Source: Paracoccaceae bacterium
GTDB lineage: Bacteria > Pseudomonadota > Alphaproteobacteria > Rhodobacterales > Rhodobacteraceae
DNA length: 64,000 nt
Direction of reading: 5' to 3'
NCBI GenBank assembly: GCA_014762635.1
Contig: JABURR010000015.1
Coordinates: 1-64,000, forward strand
Position 1 is the stretch's first letter. The number at the start of each line of letters is the position of its first letter. Below are positions 9,707-19,673 of the stretch, piece by piece. The position numbers and the translations under genes were made by a program. Under the pieces are notes generated by a model. That model was not told the origin of the DNA and ran no database searches. It saw only the letters and a list, made by a program, of their open reading frames with translations.

Positions 9707-11824
9707 ATGATCGACGTCGACGACCTGATCGCTCTGGTCCGCAACTACAATCCCCGCACCAATGAAGAGCTGATCCGCAAGGCCTATGCCTACGGACAGC
9801 GGATGCACGAGGGCCAGTTCCGCCGCTCGGGCGAGCCCTATTTCACCCATCCCGTCGCGGTGGCCGCGATCCTGACCGAGATGCAGCTTGACGATTCCAC
9901 CATCGTCACCGCGCTGCTGCACGACACGATCGAGGATACCAAGTCGACCTTCTCGGAAATCTCGCGGCGTTTCAGCCCCGAGGTCGCCGAACTGGTGGAC
10001 GGCGTCACCAAGCTGACGAACCTGCAGCTCAGTTCCTCCGAGACCAAGCAGGCCGAGAACTTCCGCAAGCTGTTCATGGCCATGTCCAAGGACCTTCGGG
10101 TAATCCTGGTGAAACTGGCCGACCGGCTGCACAACATGCGCACGATCAAGTCGATGCCGCATGAAAAGCAGGTGCAGAAGGCGCGCGAGACGATGGACAT
10201 CTTCGCGCCGCTTGCGGGTCGCATGGGTATGCAATGGATGCGCGAGGAACTCGAGGACCTTGCCTTCCGGGTTCTGAACCCCGAGGCGCGCAACTCGATC
10301 ATCCGCCGGTTCATCTCGCTGCAGAAAGAATCCGGCGACGTGATCCAGAAGATCACCAACGACATCCGGACCGAACTCGACAAGCAGGGGATCGTGGCCG
10401 ACGTGTTCGGCCGGGCCAAGAAACCCTATTCGATCTGGCGCAAGATGCAGGAGAAGGAACAGAGCTTCTCGCGCCTGTCCGACATCTACGGCTTCCGCAT
10501 CATCACCCGCGATGACCATGATTGCTACCGTGTGCTCGGCGCGATCCACCAGCGCTGGCGCGCGGTGCCGGGGCGGTTCAAGGATTACATCAGCCAGCCG
10601 AAATCGAACGGCTACCGCTCGATCCACACCACGGTTTCGGGGCGTGACGGCAAGCGGGTCGAGGTGCAGATCCGCACCCGCGAGATGAACGACGTGGCCG
10701 AGGCCGGTGTCGCCGCGCACTGGTCCTATCGCGACGGGATCCGGGTCGAGAACCCCTTTGCCGTGGACCCGGCGAAATGGTTGGCCTCGCTGACCGAACG
10801 CTTCGATTCCGCCGAGGATCACGACGAGTTCCTCGAGCATGTGAAGCTCGAGATGTATTCCGACCAGGTGTTCTGCTTCACCCCCAAGGGCGAGGTGGTG
10901 AAGCTGCCGCGCGGGGCGACGCCGCTGGACTATGCCTATGCGATCCACACCAGGATCGGCCATAGCTGCGTCGGCGCCAAGGTGGACGGCATCCGCGTGC
11001 CGCTCTGGACCCGCCTCAAGAATGGCCAGTCGGTCGAGATCATCACCGCCGAGGGGCAGCGCCCTCAGGCGACCTGGCTTGATATCGTTGTCACGGGCCG
11101 CGCCAAGGCGGCGATCCGCAAGTCCCTGCGCGAAGAGGATCGCGAGCGGTTCATCAAGCTGGGCAAGGAACTGGCCCGCGTGGCCTTCGAACATATCGGC
11201 AAGCGCGCCACCGAGAAGGCCCTGACCACCGCCGCACGGCAGTTGAGCCTTGGCACGTCCGAGGATCTTCTGGCCCGTCTGGGCAGCGCGGAACTGACCG
11301 CGCGAGAAGTGGTCGAGACGCTCTACCCCGAGCTGGCCACCATCGACGACACCATCGACGAGAAACGCGCCGTCGTGGGTCTGTCTCCGGACCAGACCTT
11401 CAAGCGCGCCATGTGCTGCCAGCCGGTCCCCGGAGAGCGCATCGTCGGCATCGGCTACCGTGGTCAGGGCGTGGTGATCCATGCCATCGACTGCGCGGCG
11501 CTGGCCGAATTCGAGGACCAGACCAACCGCTGGGTCGACCTGCAGTGGCATAGCGGCAAGCACCCAGCGTCCAACACGGTCAGCCTGGATCTGACGATCA
11601 GCAATGATGCCGGGGTCCTGGGACGAATCTGCACATTGATCGGCGAGCAGAAGGCCAATATCTCGGACTTGCAATTCATCGATCGCAAACCAGATTTCTA
11701 CCGTGTCATCGTCGATGTCGAACTGAGTGACATCGAGCACTTGCACACCGTCATGCTGGCGCTCGAGGCCGACAGCGACGTGGCTTCGATTTCACGGCAC
11801 AGGGATCTTGGGCGGAAGCCCTGA
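9707..11824 (+). CDS. rsh: Bifunctional (p)ppGpp synthetase/hydrolase
   Basis: Makes and degrades the stringent-response alarmone (p)ppGpp. 705 residues with full RelA/SpoT architecture. The N-terminal HD hydrolase has an intact HD pair (TALLHDTIEDT, H72-D73). The synthetase domain is marked by GRAKKPYSIWRKMQ, LSDIYGFRIITRDD and SNGYRSIHTTV. Next come TGS (VFCFTPKGEVVKLPRGATPL), a helical region, and a C-terminal ACT domain (DLTISNDAGVLGRICTLIGE). Both active sites look intact, as expected for the single Rsh of alphaproteobacteria. ATG 9707 opens the conserved N-terminus; an in-frame GTG at 9695 with GAGG 8 bases upstream is a plausible alternative, adding four residues. Confidence 0.96.
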   Translation: MIDVDDLIALVRNYNPRTNEELIRKAYAYGQRMHEGQFRRSGEPYFTHPVAVAAILTEMQLDDSTIVTALLHDTIEDTKSTFSEISRRFSPEVAELVDGVTKLTNLQLSSSETKQAENFRKLFMAMSKDLRVILVKLADRLHNMRTIKSMPHEKQVQKARETMDIFAPLAGRMGMQWMREELEDLAFRVLNPEARNSIIRRFISLQKESGDVIQKITNDIRTELDKQGIVADVFGRAKKPYSIWRKMQEKEQSFSRLSDIYGFRIITRDDHDCYRVLGAIHQRWRAVPGRFKDYISQPKSNGYRSIHTTVSGRDGKRVEVQIRTREMNDVAEAGVAAHWSYRDGIRVENPFAVDPAKWLASLTERFDSAEDHDEFLEHVKLEMYSDQVFCFTPKGEVVKLPRGATPLDYAYAIHTRIGHSCVGAKVDGIRVPLWTRLKNGQSVEIITAEGQRPQATWLDIVVTGRAKAAIRKSLREEDRERFIKLGKELARVAFEHIGKRATEKALTTAARQLSLGTSEDLLARLGSAELTAREVVETLYPELATIDDTIDEKRAVVGLSPDQTFKRAMCCQPVPGERIVGIGYRGQGVVIHAIDCAALAEFEDQTNRWVDLQWHSGKHPASNTVSLDLTISNDAGVLGRICTLIGEQKANISDLQFIDRKPDFYRVIVDVELSDIEHLHTVMLALEADSDVASISRHRDLGRKP

Positions 11825-11849
11825 ACCGGACTGAAGGAGCCCCCGGAGC

Positions 11850-12518
11850 GTGTTCAAGCGGAGGATCAAGAGGTCCTATCCCCGGATCGTTGCGGAGGCG
11901 TTCTACCCCCGCGGCGGCTGGACGCGCGCGGCCTCTTACATCGGCCACCGTCTGCGCCGCCTGCCGGACCCGCCGCACAAGATCGCGCGGGGCATCGCTG
12001 CCGGGGTTTTCGTGTCGTTCACGCCGATCTTCGGATTCCATTTCGTACTGTCTGCCCTCATCGCCTTCTTGCTGCAGGGCAATATCGTGGCCTCGATCCT
12101 GGCGACGTTCTTCGGGAACCCGGTCACCTTTCCGATCATCGCCAAGATCTCGATGGAGACCGGGGCCTGGCTTCTGGGCATGCCCGGCGGCATTCCCTGG
12201 CAACGCGTGGTGGGGGCGTTCTCTTTCGCCTCGGTCGAGATCTGGGACAACATCAAGGCCATCTTCACCAGCGACGTGGCGCACTGGACCCATCTTGGGG
12301 ACTTTTTCCATACGGTGTTCTGGCCCTATCTTGTGGGCAGCCTGATCCCGGGAACGATCGTGGGCATCCTGGCCTACACGGTGAGTCTTCCGGTGATCGA
12401 GGCCTATCAGAAGCGCCGGATCCGGCGGCTCAAGCAGCGGTTCGAAAAGCGGCGCGCGCAGGCGCAGGCCGCAGCGGCAGCCGCCGCCGCACGCGAGGAC
12501 AAACCCGAAGAGGGATGA
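11850..12518 (+). CDS. DUF2062 membrane protein
   Basis: A 222-residue inner-membrane protein of the DUF2062 family. The conserved core [23 protein letters not shown] is followed by further hydrophobic helices and the [11 protein letters not shown] segment that typifies the family. The C-terminus is a highly basic and alanine-rich tail ([18 protein letters not shown], then an alanine run), probably cytosolic. Function unknown. Start is GTG 11850-11852 with GGAG close by. It lies 25 bases after rsh and 13 bases before pdxJ, inside the same operon. Confidence 0.85.
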   Translation: MFKRRIKRSYPRIVAEAFYPRGGWTRAASYIGHRLRRLPDPPHKIARGIAAGVFVSFTPIFGFHFVLSALIAFLLQGNIVASILATFFGNPVTFPIIAKISMETGAWLLGMPGGIPWQRVVGAFSFASVEIWDNIKAIFTSDVAHWTHLGDFFHTVFWPYLVGSLIPGTIVGILAYTVSLPVIEAYQKRRIRRLKQRFEKRRAQAQAAAAAAAAREDKPEEG

Positions 12519-12531
12519 GAGGGGAACCGAG

Positions 12532-13290
12532 ATGTCGACACCTGCACCACTTGGCAAGCTGCGGCTGGGCGTGAACATCGACCACGTGGCCACGGTGCGC
12601 AACGCACGTGGCAGCGCCTATCCCGATCCGGTCCGCGCGGCGAAGCTGGCCGAGGAGGCCGGGGCCGACGGTATCACCGCCCATCTGCGCGAAGATCGCC
12701 GCCACATCTCGGATGCCGATATCGAGGCGCTGATGGAAGCGCTGACCCTGCCGCTCAACTTCGAGATGGCCGCAACCGACGAGATGCTGGCCATCGCGCT
12801 GCGCCACAAGCCGCACGCGGTCTGCATCGTGCCCGAGCGCCGCGAGGAACGCACCACCGAAGGCGGGCTGGAAGTGGCGCGCGAGGAAAACCGGCTGGCA
12901 CATTTCATCGCGCCCCTGCGCGACGCCGGATGCCGCGTGTCGATCTTCATCGCCGCCGACGCGGCGCAGATCGAAGCTGCCGCCCGGATCGGCGCGGCGG
13001 TGGTGGAATTGCACACCGGCGCCTATTGCGACGCCCATGCCGAAGGACGTCTCAAAGAACGCGACGCCGAACTGGAACGCCTGCGCGAGATGTCCAGCTT
13101 CGCCCACTCTCTGGGGCTGGAGGTCCATGCGGGGCACGGCCTGACCTACGACACGGTCAGCCGGGTCGCGGCCTTCCCCGAGGTGATGGAGCTCAACATC
13201 GGGCATTTCCTGATCGGCGAGGCGATCTTCCGCGGCCTCGTCCCGGCGATCGAGGAGATGCGCCGCCTGATGGACGAGGCGCGGGCATGA
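12532..13290 (+). CDS. pdxJ: Pyridoxine 5'-phosphate synthase
   Basis: Condenses 1-deoxyxylulose 5-phosphate with 3-amino-2-oxopropyl phosphate to form pyridoxine 5'-phosphate in the DXP-dependent vitamin B6 pathway. 252 residues, a TIM barrel. Diagnostic stretches include [16 protein letters not shown] near the start, [31 protein letters not shown] (containing the catalytic glutamate), [12 protein letters not shown] and [21 protein letters not shown] precedes the ATG. The TGA overlaps the ATG of acpS; this pdxJ-acpS-lepB-rnc-era order is conserved in many proteobacteria. Confidence 0.97.
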   Translation: MSTPAPLGKLRLGVNIDHVATVRNARGSAYPDPVRAAKLAEEAGADGITAHLREDRRHISDADIEALMEALTLPLNFEMAATDEMLAIALRHKPHAVCIVPERREERTTEGGLEVAREENRLAHFIAPLRDAGCRVSIFIAADAAQIEAAARIGAAVVELHTGAYCDAHAEGRLKERDAELERLREMSSFAHSLGLEVHAGHGLTYDTVSRVAAFPEVMELNIGHFLIGEAIFRGLVPAIEEMRRLMDEARA

Positions 13291-13691
13291 TCCTGGGGAT
13301 CGGCACGGACCTTGCGAATATCGAGAGGATCCAGGGCACTCTGGACCGGTTCGGCGACAGGTTCCGCAACCGCGTCTTCACCGAGACCGAGCAGAGCAAG
13401 GCCGAGCGCCGCTTCGACACCGCTGGCACCTATGCCAAGCGCTGGGCCGCCAAGGAGGCCTGCTCCAAGGCGCTGGGCACCGGCCTGCGCATGGGGATCT
13501 CCTGGAGGGACATGGCGGTGAAGAACATCCGCACCGGCCAGCCGGTGATGGAGGTGACAGGCTGGGCCGCGGATCGCCTGGCCGAACTCACCCCCGCAGG
13601 GCACGAGGCGATCATCCATGTCTCGCTGACCGACGATCACCCCTGGGCGCAGGCTTTCGTGGTGATCGAGGCACGGCCGATCAGCAAGTGA
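13287..13691 (+). CDS. acpS: Holo-[acyl-carrier-protein] synthase
   Basis: Transfers the 4'-phosphopantetheine arm of CoA onto a serine of acyl carrier protein. 134 residues. The two magnesium-binding signatures are present: [15 protein letters not shown] with Asp8 and the [16 protein letters not shown] helix with the catalytic Glu. ATG 13287-13289 overlaps the pdxJ stop (ATGA), so translation is coupled. Confidence 0.96.
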   Translation: MILGIGTDLANIERIQGTLDRFGDRFRNRVFTETEQSKAERRFDTAGTYAKRWAAKEACSKALGTGLRMGISWRDMAVKNIRTGQPVMEVTGWAADRLAELTPAGHEAIIHVSLTDDHPWAQAFVVIEARPISK

Positions 13692-13699
13692 CCGCCCCC

Positions 13700-13742
13700 G
13701 GCAGGCGCCGTCCTTGACACGGGCCTGCCCGCCAATCATGTA
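13700..13742 (+). promoter_or_regulatory. Candidate internal promoter of lepB within an inverted repeat
   Basis: TTGACA (13714-13719) is a consensus -35 element; 17 bases downstream is CATGTA (13737-13742), a weak -10. The -35 lies in the loop of an inverted repeat, GGCAGGC (13700-13706) and GCCTGCC (13723-13729). The 80-base gap between acpS and lepB is the largest in this operon, which supports an internal start. Confidence 0.4.
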
Positions 13743-13771
13743 CCGCCGCAGGTTTTCAAAGAGGGTTTTTC

Positions 13772-14548
13772 ATGGCCAAGAAAGAGGACGGGATCGTCGA
13801 GACGGTCAAGACGGTGGTCTATGCGCTGCTGATTGCTGGGATTTTCCGCTCCCTGTTCTTCCAGCCTTTCTGGATTCCTTCTGGCTCGATGAAAGACACG
13901 CTGCTGGTGGGCGACTTCCTCTTCGTGAACAAGATGGCCTATGGCTACTCGCAATACTCCTGCCCTTTCAGCTTCTGCCCGATCGACGGCCGTATTCTGG
14001 GCGCCGAGCCGGAACGCGGCGATGTCGTGGTGTTCCGCCACCCGGTGAACAACTCGGACTTCATCAAGCGGGTGATCGGCCTGCCGGGCGACCGGATCCA
14101 GATGAAAGACGGCCAGCTTTTCATCAACGGCGAACCTGCCCCGCAGGAGCCGGACGGCACCTTCACCGAGGTCTTCGCCAAGCAGGGCTCGGTGGGTAAC
14201 TTCCCGCAGTGCGAGAATGGCGGCGTGGGCATCGGCGCCACCTGCGAGAAGTCGCGCTATGTCGAGACCCTGCCCAACGGGCGGCAGCACAAGATCCTCA
14301 ACATCCGCGACAGCCGGTCGGATGACACGCAGGTCTTTACCGTGCCGGCGGATCACTACTTCTTCATGGGCGACAACCGCGACAATTCGACGGACAGCCG
14401 CGTATCGCAGGCCGCCGGTGGCGTGGGCTTCGTACCCTTCGAGAACCTGATCGGCCGCGCGGACCGGATCATGTTCTCCTCGGCGGGCAAGTCGATGCTG
14501 TATTTCTGGACGTGGCGGTCCGACCGCTTCTTCAAGGGGATCGAGTGA
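13772..14548 (+). CDS. lepB: Signal peptidase I
   Basis: Membrane serine protease that removes Sec and Tat signal peptides on the periplasmic face. 258 residues. One N-terminal transmembrane helix ([19 protein letters not shown]) is followed by the catalytic Ser39 in [11 protein letters not shown] and the general-base Lys99 in [13 protein letters not shown]. The C-terminal [11 protein letters not shown] box is intact. Two cysteines in YSCPFSFCP and two more later ([19 protein letters not shown]) suggest disulfides in the periplasmic domain. Its stop overlaps the GTG start of rnc. Confidence 0.97.
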   Translation: MAKKEDGIVETVKTVVYALLIAGIFRSLFFQPFWIPSGSMKDTLLVGDFLFVNKMAYGYSQYSCPFSFCPIDGRILGAEPERGDVVVFRHPVNNSDFIKRVIGLPGDRIQMKDGQLFINGEPAPQEPDGTFTEVFAKQGSVGNFPQCENGGVGIGATCEKSRYVETLPNGRQHKILNIRDSRSDDTQVFTVPADHYFFMGDNRDNSTDSRVSQAAGGVGFVPFENLIGRADRIMFSSAGKSMLYFWTWRSDRFFKGIE

Positions 14549-15228
14549 AGCTTTCCGCCGACCTCACGTCCTTCTCGGAACGGCTGGGCCACGAGTTCAA
14601 GCGGCCCGACCTGCTGCTGCGCGCGGTCACCCATTCCTCGATCTCCTCGCCGACGCGACCTGACAACCAGCGGCTCGAGTTCCTGGGTGACAGGGTGCTG
14701 GGCCTCGTCATGGCCGAGGCGTTGCTGCGGGCCGACCGGGCAGCCGCCGAAGGCCAGCTTGCCCCGCGCTTCAACGCGCTGGTGCGCAAGGAGACCTGCG
14801 CCGCCGTCGCGCGCGAGATCGACCTGGGAGAGGTCCTGAAGCTTGGCCGGTCCGAGATGATGTCGGGCGGGCGTCGCAAGGATGCCCTGCTGGGCGATGC
14901 GATGGAGGCGGTAATCGCCGCGGTTTATCTTGATGGCGGGTTCGAGTCCGCCGCGGCCCTGGTGCTGCGGCTCTGGGGCAAGCGCATCGAGACGGTCAAG
15001 GAAGATGCCCGCGACGCCAAGACCGCCCTGCAGGAATGGGCGCAGGCGCGTGGCGAACCGCCCCCGACCTATACCGAGGTGGGTCGCACCGGCCCCGATC
15101 ACGCTCCGCAGTTCACCATCGAGGTCCAGCTGAAATCCGGCGCTTCTGCCCGGGCGGAGGCCTCATCCAAGCGGCAGGCGGAACAGGCAGCGGCAAAGGC
15201 ACTTCTGGGAAGCGTCACCAAAGAATAG
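14545..15228 (+). CDS. rnc: Ribonuclease III
   Basis: Double-strand-specific endoribonuclease for rRNA precursor processing and mRNA turnover. 227 residues with a nuclease domain then a dsRNA-binding domain. The signature [14 protein letters not shown] (residues 41-54) carries catalytic acidic residues Glu45 and Asp49; a further site is [16 protein letters not shown]. The dsRBD ends with [16 protein letters not shown]. The start is GTG 14545-14547, giving a GTGA overlap with lepB; no better ATG exists upstream in frame. Followed directly by a terminator, whereas in many relatives era would follow in the same operon. Confidence 0.96.
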   Translation: MKLSADLTSFSERLGHEFKRPDLLLRAVTHSSISSPTRPDNQRLEFLGDRVLGLVMAEALLRADRAAAEGQLAPRFNALVRKETCAAVAREIDLGEVLKLGRSEMMSGGRRKDALLGDAMEAVIAAVYLDGGFESAAALVLRLWGKRIETVKEDARDAKTALQEWAQARGEPPPTYTEVGRTGPDHAPQFTIEVQLKSGASARAEASSKRQAEQAAAKALLGSVTKE

Positions 15229-15253
15229 GGGCGGCACGAGGCCACCCCTTTTT
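15228..15253. terminator. Bidirectional rho-independent terminator between rnc and the desaturase
   Basis: GGGG-C-GGC (15228-15235) pairs with GCC-A-CCCC (15241-15248) around a 5-base loop, followed by TTTTT on the plus strand. On the minus strand the same hairpin is followed by a TATTCTTT stretch, so it can also end the convergent desaturase transcript. Confidence 0.75.
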
Positions 15254-15276
15254 CGTTCCAGCTTCGGACCTGGTGA

Positions 15277-16311
15277 TCAGCCGTAGAGCGCGCGCGCCTC
15301 GGCGAAGGACAGAAGCCGACGAGAGTTTTCGTCCCACAGATGCAGCTTGGCGCATCTCAGGCTTTCGCGGATGGTCATGCGGTTGTTGTCAGCCAGTTCC
15401 GCGTGATCGCGGATCACGTCGGGCAGGCGGTAGAACGGGATCCGGCTGTAAAGATGGTGCACGTGGTGAATGCCGATATTGGCCGAGAACCACTGCAGGA
15501 TCTTGGGCATCACGTAATGCGAGCTTCCGTACAGAGCAGCCTCATGCAGGTCCCAGTCCTCGTGCTTGTCCCAGTGGGTGGTCTCGAACTGGTGCTGGAC
15601 GAAGAACAGCCACACACCCATGGTTGCCGCGAGGAGCGTCGAGGGCACGAAGATCAGCAGGATCGGTGTCCAGCCGCCGAAATACCAGATGGTGGTCAGC
15701 GCGGCGAGGATGACAAGGTTCGTGCTCATGGCGCTGACCCAGTACTTGAGCGAGTTCATCAGCCCGAGCGGCAGGCGGTACTGCAGGAAGAACACGGCCG
15801 CCGGCCCGATGCCGAACAGGGTGATCGGGTTGCGATAGGCGCGATAGGCAAGCCGTCCAAGAGGGCTGAGCGCGCGATATTCCGACACCGTCAGCGTGTT
15901 GACATCGCCGAGGCCCCGCTTATCGAGGTTCCCCGAACCGCTGTGATGCTCCGAATGAACGCGCTTCCAATAATCGTAGGGCGAGAGGGTGAACACACCC
16001 AGGACCCGGCCGACCCAGTCACCCACCTTCCGGTTCCGGAAGAATGCGCTGTGTCCGCAATCATGCTGAATGGTGAAGAGCCGCACCACGAACGGCGCGA
16101 TCAGAAGGGAAAGACCGAAGGCCAGCCAGTAGCTGAGCGACATTGACCACCAGGCCAGGGCCCAAAGTGCAAGGAACGGAATCGCCGTCACGGCGATCTC
16201 GTAGCTGCTCCGCAGATCAGAGGGCTCGCGATACTGCGAGAGGGTCTTGATCCAGTTGCGGGCGGGGGCCGGAGCGGGGGTGGACTCCGCGAAAACAGGA
16301 AGCGTGTTCAT
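15277..16311 (-). CDS. Membrane fatty acid desaturase
   Basis: A 344-residue integral-membrane di-iron desaturase. All three histidine boxes are intact: HDCGH (83-87), HSEHH (119-123) and HHVHH late in the protein, with a fourth His-rich segment FFVQHQFETTHW. The pattern fits acyl-lipid (delta-12/omega-6-like) desaturases of bacteria, which introduce a double bond into membrane-lipid chains with an electron donor. Regiospecificity cannot be told from sequence. The gene is opposite in direction to its neighbours and splits rnc from era, suggesting insertion into an ancestral rnc-era operon. Confidence 0.9.
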   Translation of the reverse strand: MNTLPVFAESTPAPAPARNWIKTLSQYREPSDLRSSYEIAVTAIPFLALWALAWWSMSLSYWLAFGLSLLIAPFVVRLFTIQHDCGHSAFFRNRKVGDWVGRVLGVFTLSPYDYWKRVHSEHHSGSGNLDKRGLGDVNTLTVSEYRALSPLGRLAYRAYRNPITLFGIGPAAVFFLQYRLPLGLMNSLKYWVSAMSTNLVILAALTTIWYFGGWTPILLIFVPSTLLAATMGVWLFFVQHQFETTHWDKHEDWDLHEAALYGSSHYVMPKILQWFSANIGIHHVHHLYSRIPFYRLPDVIRDHAELADNNRMTIRESLRCAKLHLWDENSRRLLSFAEARALYG

Positions 16312-16672
16312 ACTTGTATCTTGGGTCCTCTAGGAACGGATATGGTACTCTGTGGCACCACTATTCTCTGCCGGGCGCCGGGCCGATTGAAGTTCACACT
16401 ACGGAACATACAGAGCGGGATTGTTTCCACATAATGGCATAGGTTGGGCAACAGAAGGGCTTTGGTAGCTCCCGCTGCTGGGGTTCGGTGTCGATGGGAT
16501 ACGTTAAACCGGTGTCTGGCAAGCGCGAACATCCGGTTTTTCAGGGAAATATCGCGATTCACCGTGTTCGACCGGTACTCGGCAAATTTCCCCCGGGCGC
16601 GTCTTTTCGCCGCTGGCTGGCCTTCGTCACGGAAACCGGCTACTGGCTCGACATCGTATCGAAAGAGAAATC
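16312..16672. other. Intergenic region, desaturase / era
   Basis: 361 bases between divergent genes, presumably holding both promoters. I see no RNA gene, no strong hairpin and no clear consensus promoter. Short open frames on both strands lack ribosome sites and family resemblance. Confidence 0.4.
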
Positions 16673-17581
16673 ATGACCACACGCGCCGGATTCGTTGCCC
16701 TGATCGGAGAGCCCAACGCGGGCAAATCCACCCTGCTGAACCGCATGGTGGGGGCGAAGGTCTCGATCGTCACCCACAAGGTGCAGACCACGCGGGCACG
16801 CATCCGCGGGGTCGCGCTGGAAGGCGAGAGCCAGATCGTTTTCGTGGATACGCCGGGCCTCTTTCGCCCACGCCGTCGGTTGGACCGGGCGATGGTCGCC
16901 GCAGCTTGGGGCGGGGCGGCGGATGCCGATATCGTGGTTTTGCTGATCGAGGCACAGCGCGGCATCACCGAGGGGGTCGAGAATATCCTCGAAACCCTGA
17001 ACGAACGCGCGCCGGGGCGCCCCGTGGCGCTGGCGATCAACAAGATCGACCGGGTGAAATCCGATGTCCTGCTGGCCCTGTCGCAGGAGATGAACGAACG
17101 GTTCCCCTTCACGCGTACCTTCATGATCTCGGCCGAGAAGGGCTACGGCGTGGACGATCTGCGCCAGTGGCTCGCGGGCGAAATGCCCGAGGGTCATTGG
17201 CTCTACCCCGAGGATCAGATCGCCGATCTGCCCATGCGGATGATCGCCGCCGAGATCACCCGCGAGAAGCTGACCCTGCGCCTGCACCAGGAACTGCCCT
17301 ACCAGTTGACCGTGGAAACCGAGAACTGGGAGGAGAAACCCGACGGGTCTGCGGTGATCCACCAGTTGATCTTCGTCGCCCGCGACGGGCACAAGGGCAT
17401 CGTGCTGGGCAAGAAGGGCGAGACGATCAAGGCCGTGAGCCAGGCCGCCCGGACCGAGCTGGAAGAATTCCTCGGGCGCAAGGTGCATCTTTTCCTGCAG
17501 GTGAAGGTGCGGCCGAACTGGCTGGAAGAGGCCGAGCGCTACTCCGAGATGGGCCTCGATTTCCGCGACGGCAATGGCTGA
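16673..17581 (+). CDS. era: GTPase Era
   Basis: Essential GTPase that binds the 3' end of 16S rRNA and checks 30S subunit maturation. 302 residues. G-domain motifs in order: G1 IGEPNAGKSTLLN (residues 11-23), G3 VDTPGLF, G4 NKIDRVKSD. The C-terminal KH RNA-binding domain has the GxxG-type loop in HKGIVLGKKGETIKAV. ATG 16673 follows GAAAGAGAAATC, a modest ribosome site. The 3' end overlaps the DUF1491 start by 8 bases. Confidence 0.97.
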   Translation: MTTRAGFVALIGEPNAGKSTLLNRMVGAKVSIVTHKVQTTRARIRGVALEGESQIVFVDTPGLFRPRRRLDRAMVAAAWGGAADADIVVLLIEAQRGITEGVENILETLNERAPGRPVALAINKIDRVKSDVLLALSQEMNERFPFTRTFMISAEKGYGVDDLRQWLAGEMPEGHWLYPEDQIADLPMRMIAAEITREKLTLRLHQELPYQLTVETENWEEKPDGSAVIHQLIFVARDGHKGIVLGKKGETIKAVSQAARTELEEFLGRKVHLFLQVKVRPNWLEEAERYSEMGLDFRDGNG

Positions 17582-17909
17582 GCCACGGCTGACCTCGGCC
17601 TTCTGGGTCCAGGCCTATCGCCGACGGCTGGACATGCTGGGAATTCCCGTCTTCGTCGTCGCACACGGGGACGACACGGCAGGCGCGGTGCTGATCAAGC
17701 TCAATACGCTGGACGGAAACGCGCGGCTTTTCACGCGCCGGTTCGACCTGATGGAGGATCGCAGGCGGTGGGAAGTTCTGGCCGAAGGCGGTCACACAGA
17801 TGTCGATGCGGCCATCACCCGCGAGCGGGGCTTCGACCCGGACCTCTGGGTGCTTGAAATCGAAGACCGCGAGGGCCGTCACATGCTGGACGAGCCAGGC
17901 TTTGCCTGA
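17574..17909 (+). CDS. DUF1491 protein
   Basis: A 111-residue soluble protein of the DUF1491 family, found in alphaproteobacteria and often beside era. Conserved stretches are AFWVQAYRRRLDMLGIP and GNARLFTRRFDLMEDRR, with a tryptophan-containing end ([18 protein letters not shown]). No catalytic motif is apparent. It overlaps era by 8 bases and runs 31 bases into the 3' end of the convergent Pr6Pr gene. Confidence 0.85.
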   Translation: MAEPRLTSAFWVQAYRRRLDMLGIPVFVVAHGDDTAGAVLIKLNTLDGNARLFTRRFDLMEDRRRWEVLAEGGHTDVDAAITRERGFDPDLWVLEIEDREGRHMLDEPGFA

Positions 17910-18496
17910 ACGATCCGGGCGCCGTAGATCATCCCCAGCCCCCCGGCCGAGAAGCCCGCGAACAGGATCACCACCCAGTTGGCAATGCCTGCCCAGCCGG
18001 TCTTGACCGGGTCAAGGAAGAAATAGGGGTATTCGCCATCGAACGCCCCCCGAACCAGCGCATAGCCCGCATAGCAAACGGGCCAAAGCGCCCAGACAAA
18101 GGCGTCCCGCGCACGCAGCCCATCCTTGGGCGCCCAGATCAGCCACAGCGCGACCATGCCCAGCGGGGTGGCTGCGTGCAGCCCGAGGTCGGACCAGAAC
18201 TCCAGCCCCTCGAGCGGACGCGCGAGCAGGGCGTAATAGACGCTCCCCACGAAGGCTATCCAGAGCGTCACCGCGGTGCTTCTGCTTGCCGAGGGAAATC
18301 CCTTCACAGCAATCTGAACCAGGACCACCGCAACGATGGCATTGGTCAGGATGGTGAAATACCGGACCATGCGCCACACCACACCGGCGGGGCCTGACCC
18401 GGGGTTCTCCCACGAGGTGACGAAATAGTCGGCCACCAGCGATGCGATGGCGACAATCGCGATGACCGTGGCAAAGGTACGGGCGCTGCGTGACAT
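17879..18496 (-). CDS. Pr6Pr-family membrane protein
   Basis: A 205-residue membrane protein with six hydrophobic segments. It matches the Pr6Pr (FAR-17a/AIG1-like) family. Characteristic motifs are [18 protein letters not shown], near the second helix, and [19 protein letters not shown] in the loop before the fifth helix. In some relatives these proteins are linked to lipid hydrolysis, but the function here is unknown. Convergent with DUF1491, divergent from recO. Confidence 0.85.
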   Translation of the reverse strand: MSRSARTFATVIAIVAIASLVADYFVTSWENPGSGPAGVVWRMVRYFTILTNAIVAVVLVQIAVKGFPSASRSTAVTLWIAFVGSVYYALLARPLEGLEFWSDLGLHAATPLGMVALWLIWAPKDGLRARDAFVWALWPVCYAGYALVRGAFDGEYPYFFLDPVKTGWAGIANWVVILFAGFSAGGLGMIYGARIVQAKPGSSSM

Positions 18497-18570
18497 GTGC
18501 GAAGAGTGCCTCAGCCCTGACGCGCCTGCAAGCGCTTGCCAGCATCGCCCGCCCGGCGGATAAACCCGGG

Positions 18571-19305
18571 ATGGATTGGCGGGATCAAGGGGCTTTGCTC
18601 AGCGTCCGGCGCCACGGGGAAAACTCGGCGATCATCGAGGTCTTCACCGAGGCGCACGGGCGCCATGCGGGCGTGGTGCGCGGCGGCGCTGGGCGCAAGC
18701 TTGCGCCGGTGCTGCAGCCGGGCGCCCAGCTTGACCTGGCCTGGCGCGCGCGGCTCGATGAGCACATCGGAAGTTTCACGGTGGAGCCGCTGCAAAGCCG
18801 GGCTGCCGCCGTCATGGGCGACCGGCTGGCGCTGGCGGGGTTGAACGCGGTGACCGCGCTTCTGGGCTTCGCCCTGCCCGAGCGCGAGGCACATCCCGCG
18901 CTTTATCGTGCGACCATGGCTTTGCTTGATTCGCTGGGAACGACCGAGGGCTGGCCGCTGGTCTACCTGCGCTGGGAGCTTGGGTTGCTGGAAGAGATGG
19001 GCTTCGGCCTCGATCTCGGATCCTGCGCCGTGACGGGGACACGCGATGACCTTGTCTATGTCTCGCCTAAATCGGGCCGCGCGGTCAGCCGCGCGGGCGC
19101 GGGCGACTGGGCCGACCGGCTGCTACCGCTGCCGCCCTGCCTGCTGGGACAGGGGCCAGCGTCAAACGATGAGATCGCGGCGGGGCTTCGCACCACCGGC
19201 TATTTCCTCGAGAAATGGCTGGCAGGCGAGCTTCTGGGAAAACCGCTCCCCGCCGCGCGCCAGCGATTCTCGGATGCTTTCGCGCGTCACTCCGGGAGGC
19301 GTTGA
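18571..19305 (+). CDS. recO: DNA repair protein RecO
   Basis: Recombination mediator of the RecFOR pathway: loads RecA onto single-stranded DNA and anneals strands. 244 residues. An N-terminal OB fold ([19 protein letters not shown], then [18 protein letters not shown]) precedes an alpha-helical domain ([33 protein letters not shown]). ATG 18571 matches the usual family start; 27 in-frame residues upstream (from 18490) are unlike the family and lie in the promoter. The 3' end overlaps the convergent META-domain gene by 19 bases. Confidence 0.94.
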   Translation: MDWRDQGALLSVRRHGENSAIIEVFTEAHGRHAGVVRGGAGRKLAPVLQPGAQLDLAWRARLDEHIGSFTVEPLQSRAAAVMGDRLALAGLNAVTALLGFALPEREAHPALYRATMALLDSLGTTEGWPLVYLRWELGLLEEMGFGLDLGSCAVTGTRDDLVYVSPKSGRAVSRAGAGDWADRLLPLPPCLLGQGPASNDEIAAGLRTTGYFLEKWLAGELLGKPLPAARQRFSDAFARHSGRR

Positions 19306-19673
19306 TAGACCAGTACCGGCCCGTCTTCGTCGCTCAGGATCAGGGTGTTGTCGGAGGCCTCGGCCAGGGACACGCCTCGAAGCCGGTCGAGGTAGCGCGC
19401 CTCGAAAGCCAGGTCGGGACAGGCACGCTCCGTCGAGAACAGGTCTTCGACCGAAATCCACGGATAAGGCACCGTCTGACGGGCGCCGTAGCTGTTGCAG
19501 GGACCGGCGCCGGTGATCTTCCCTTCCTCGGGAAAGGCGATGGTGACGGCTGGACCTGCCGGGTTGCCATCCATTTCCAAAAGGCGATAGCGCGCGGCGG
19601 GATCGGCATAGCCCGAGATCGTCTCATCCCCCGCACAGGCCGCCAGCAGCAGAAGCGGAAGCAGCCGGATCAT
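19287..19673 (-). CDS. META-domain lipoprotein (HslJ-like)
   Basis: A 128-residue predicted lipoprotein. The signal [17 protein letters not shown] has an LAAC lipobox with Cys13 as the lipidated residue. The mature part is one META domain, recognised by [20 protein letters not shown] and by [24 protein letters not shown] proteins such as HslJ are tied to heat or novobiocin stress in E. coli; no enzymatic role is known. ATG 19671-19673 overlaps the stop of the YcjF-like gene (ATGA). Last gene of the ycjX operon. Confidence 0.85.
   Translation of the reverse strand: MIRLLPLLLLAACAGDETISGYADPAARYRLLEMDGNPAGPAVTIAFPEEGKITGAGPCNSYGARQTVPYPWISVEDLFSTERACPDLAFEARYLDRLRGVSLAEASDNTLILSDEDGPVLVYQRLPE

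Noticed and set aside
9302-11746. 814-codon open frame antisense to rsh
   Set aside because: Mirror frame caused by strong third-position GC bias; the translation is low-complexity (His/Gly/Asp-rich), with no ribosome site, and the plus strand encodes an unmistakable Rsh.
16308-16562. 84-codon minus-strand frame upstream of the desaturase
   Set aside because: No ribosome site and no family resemblance; overlaps the desaturase leader.
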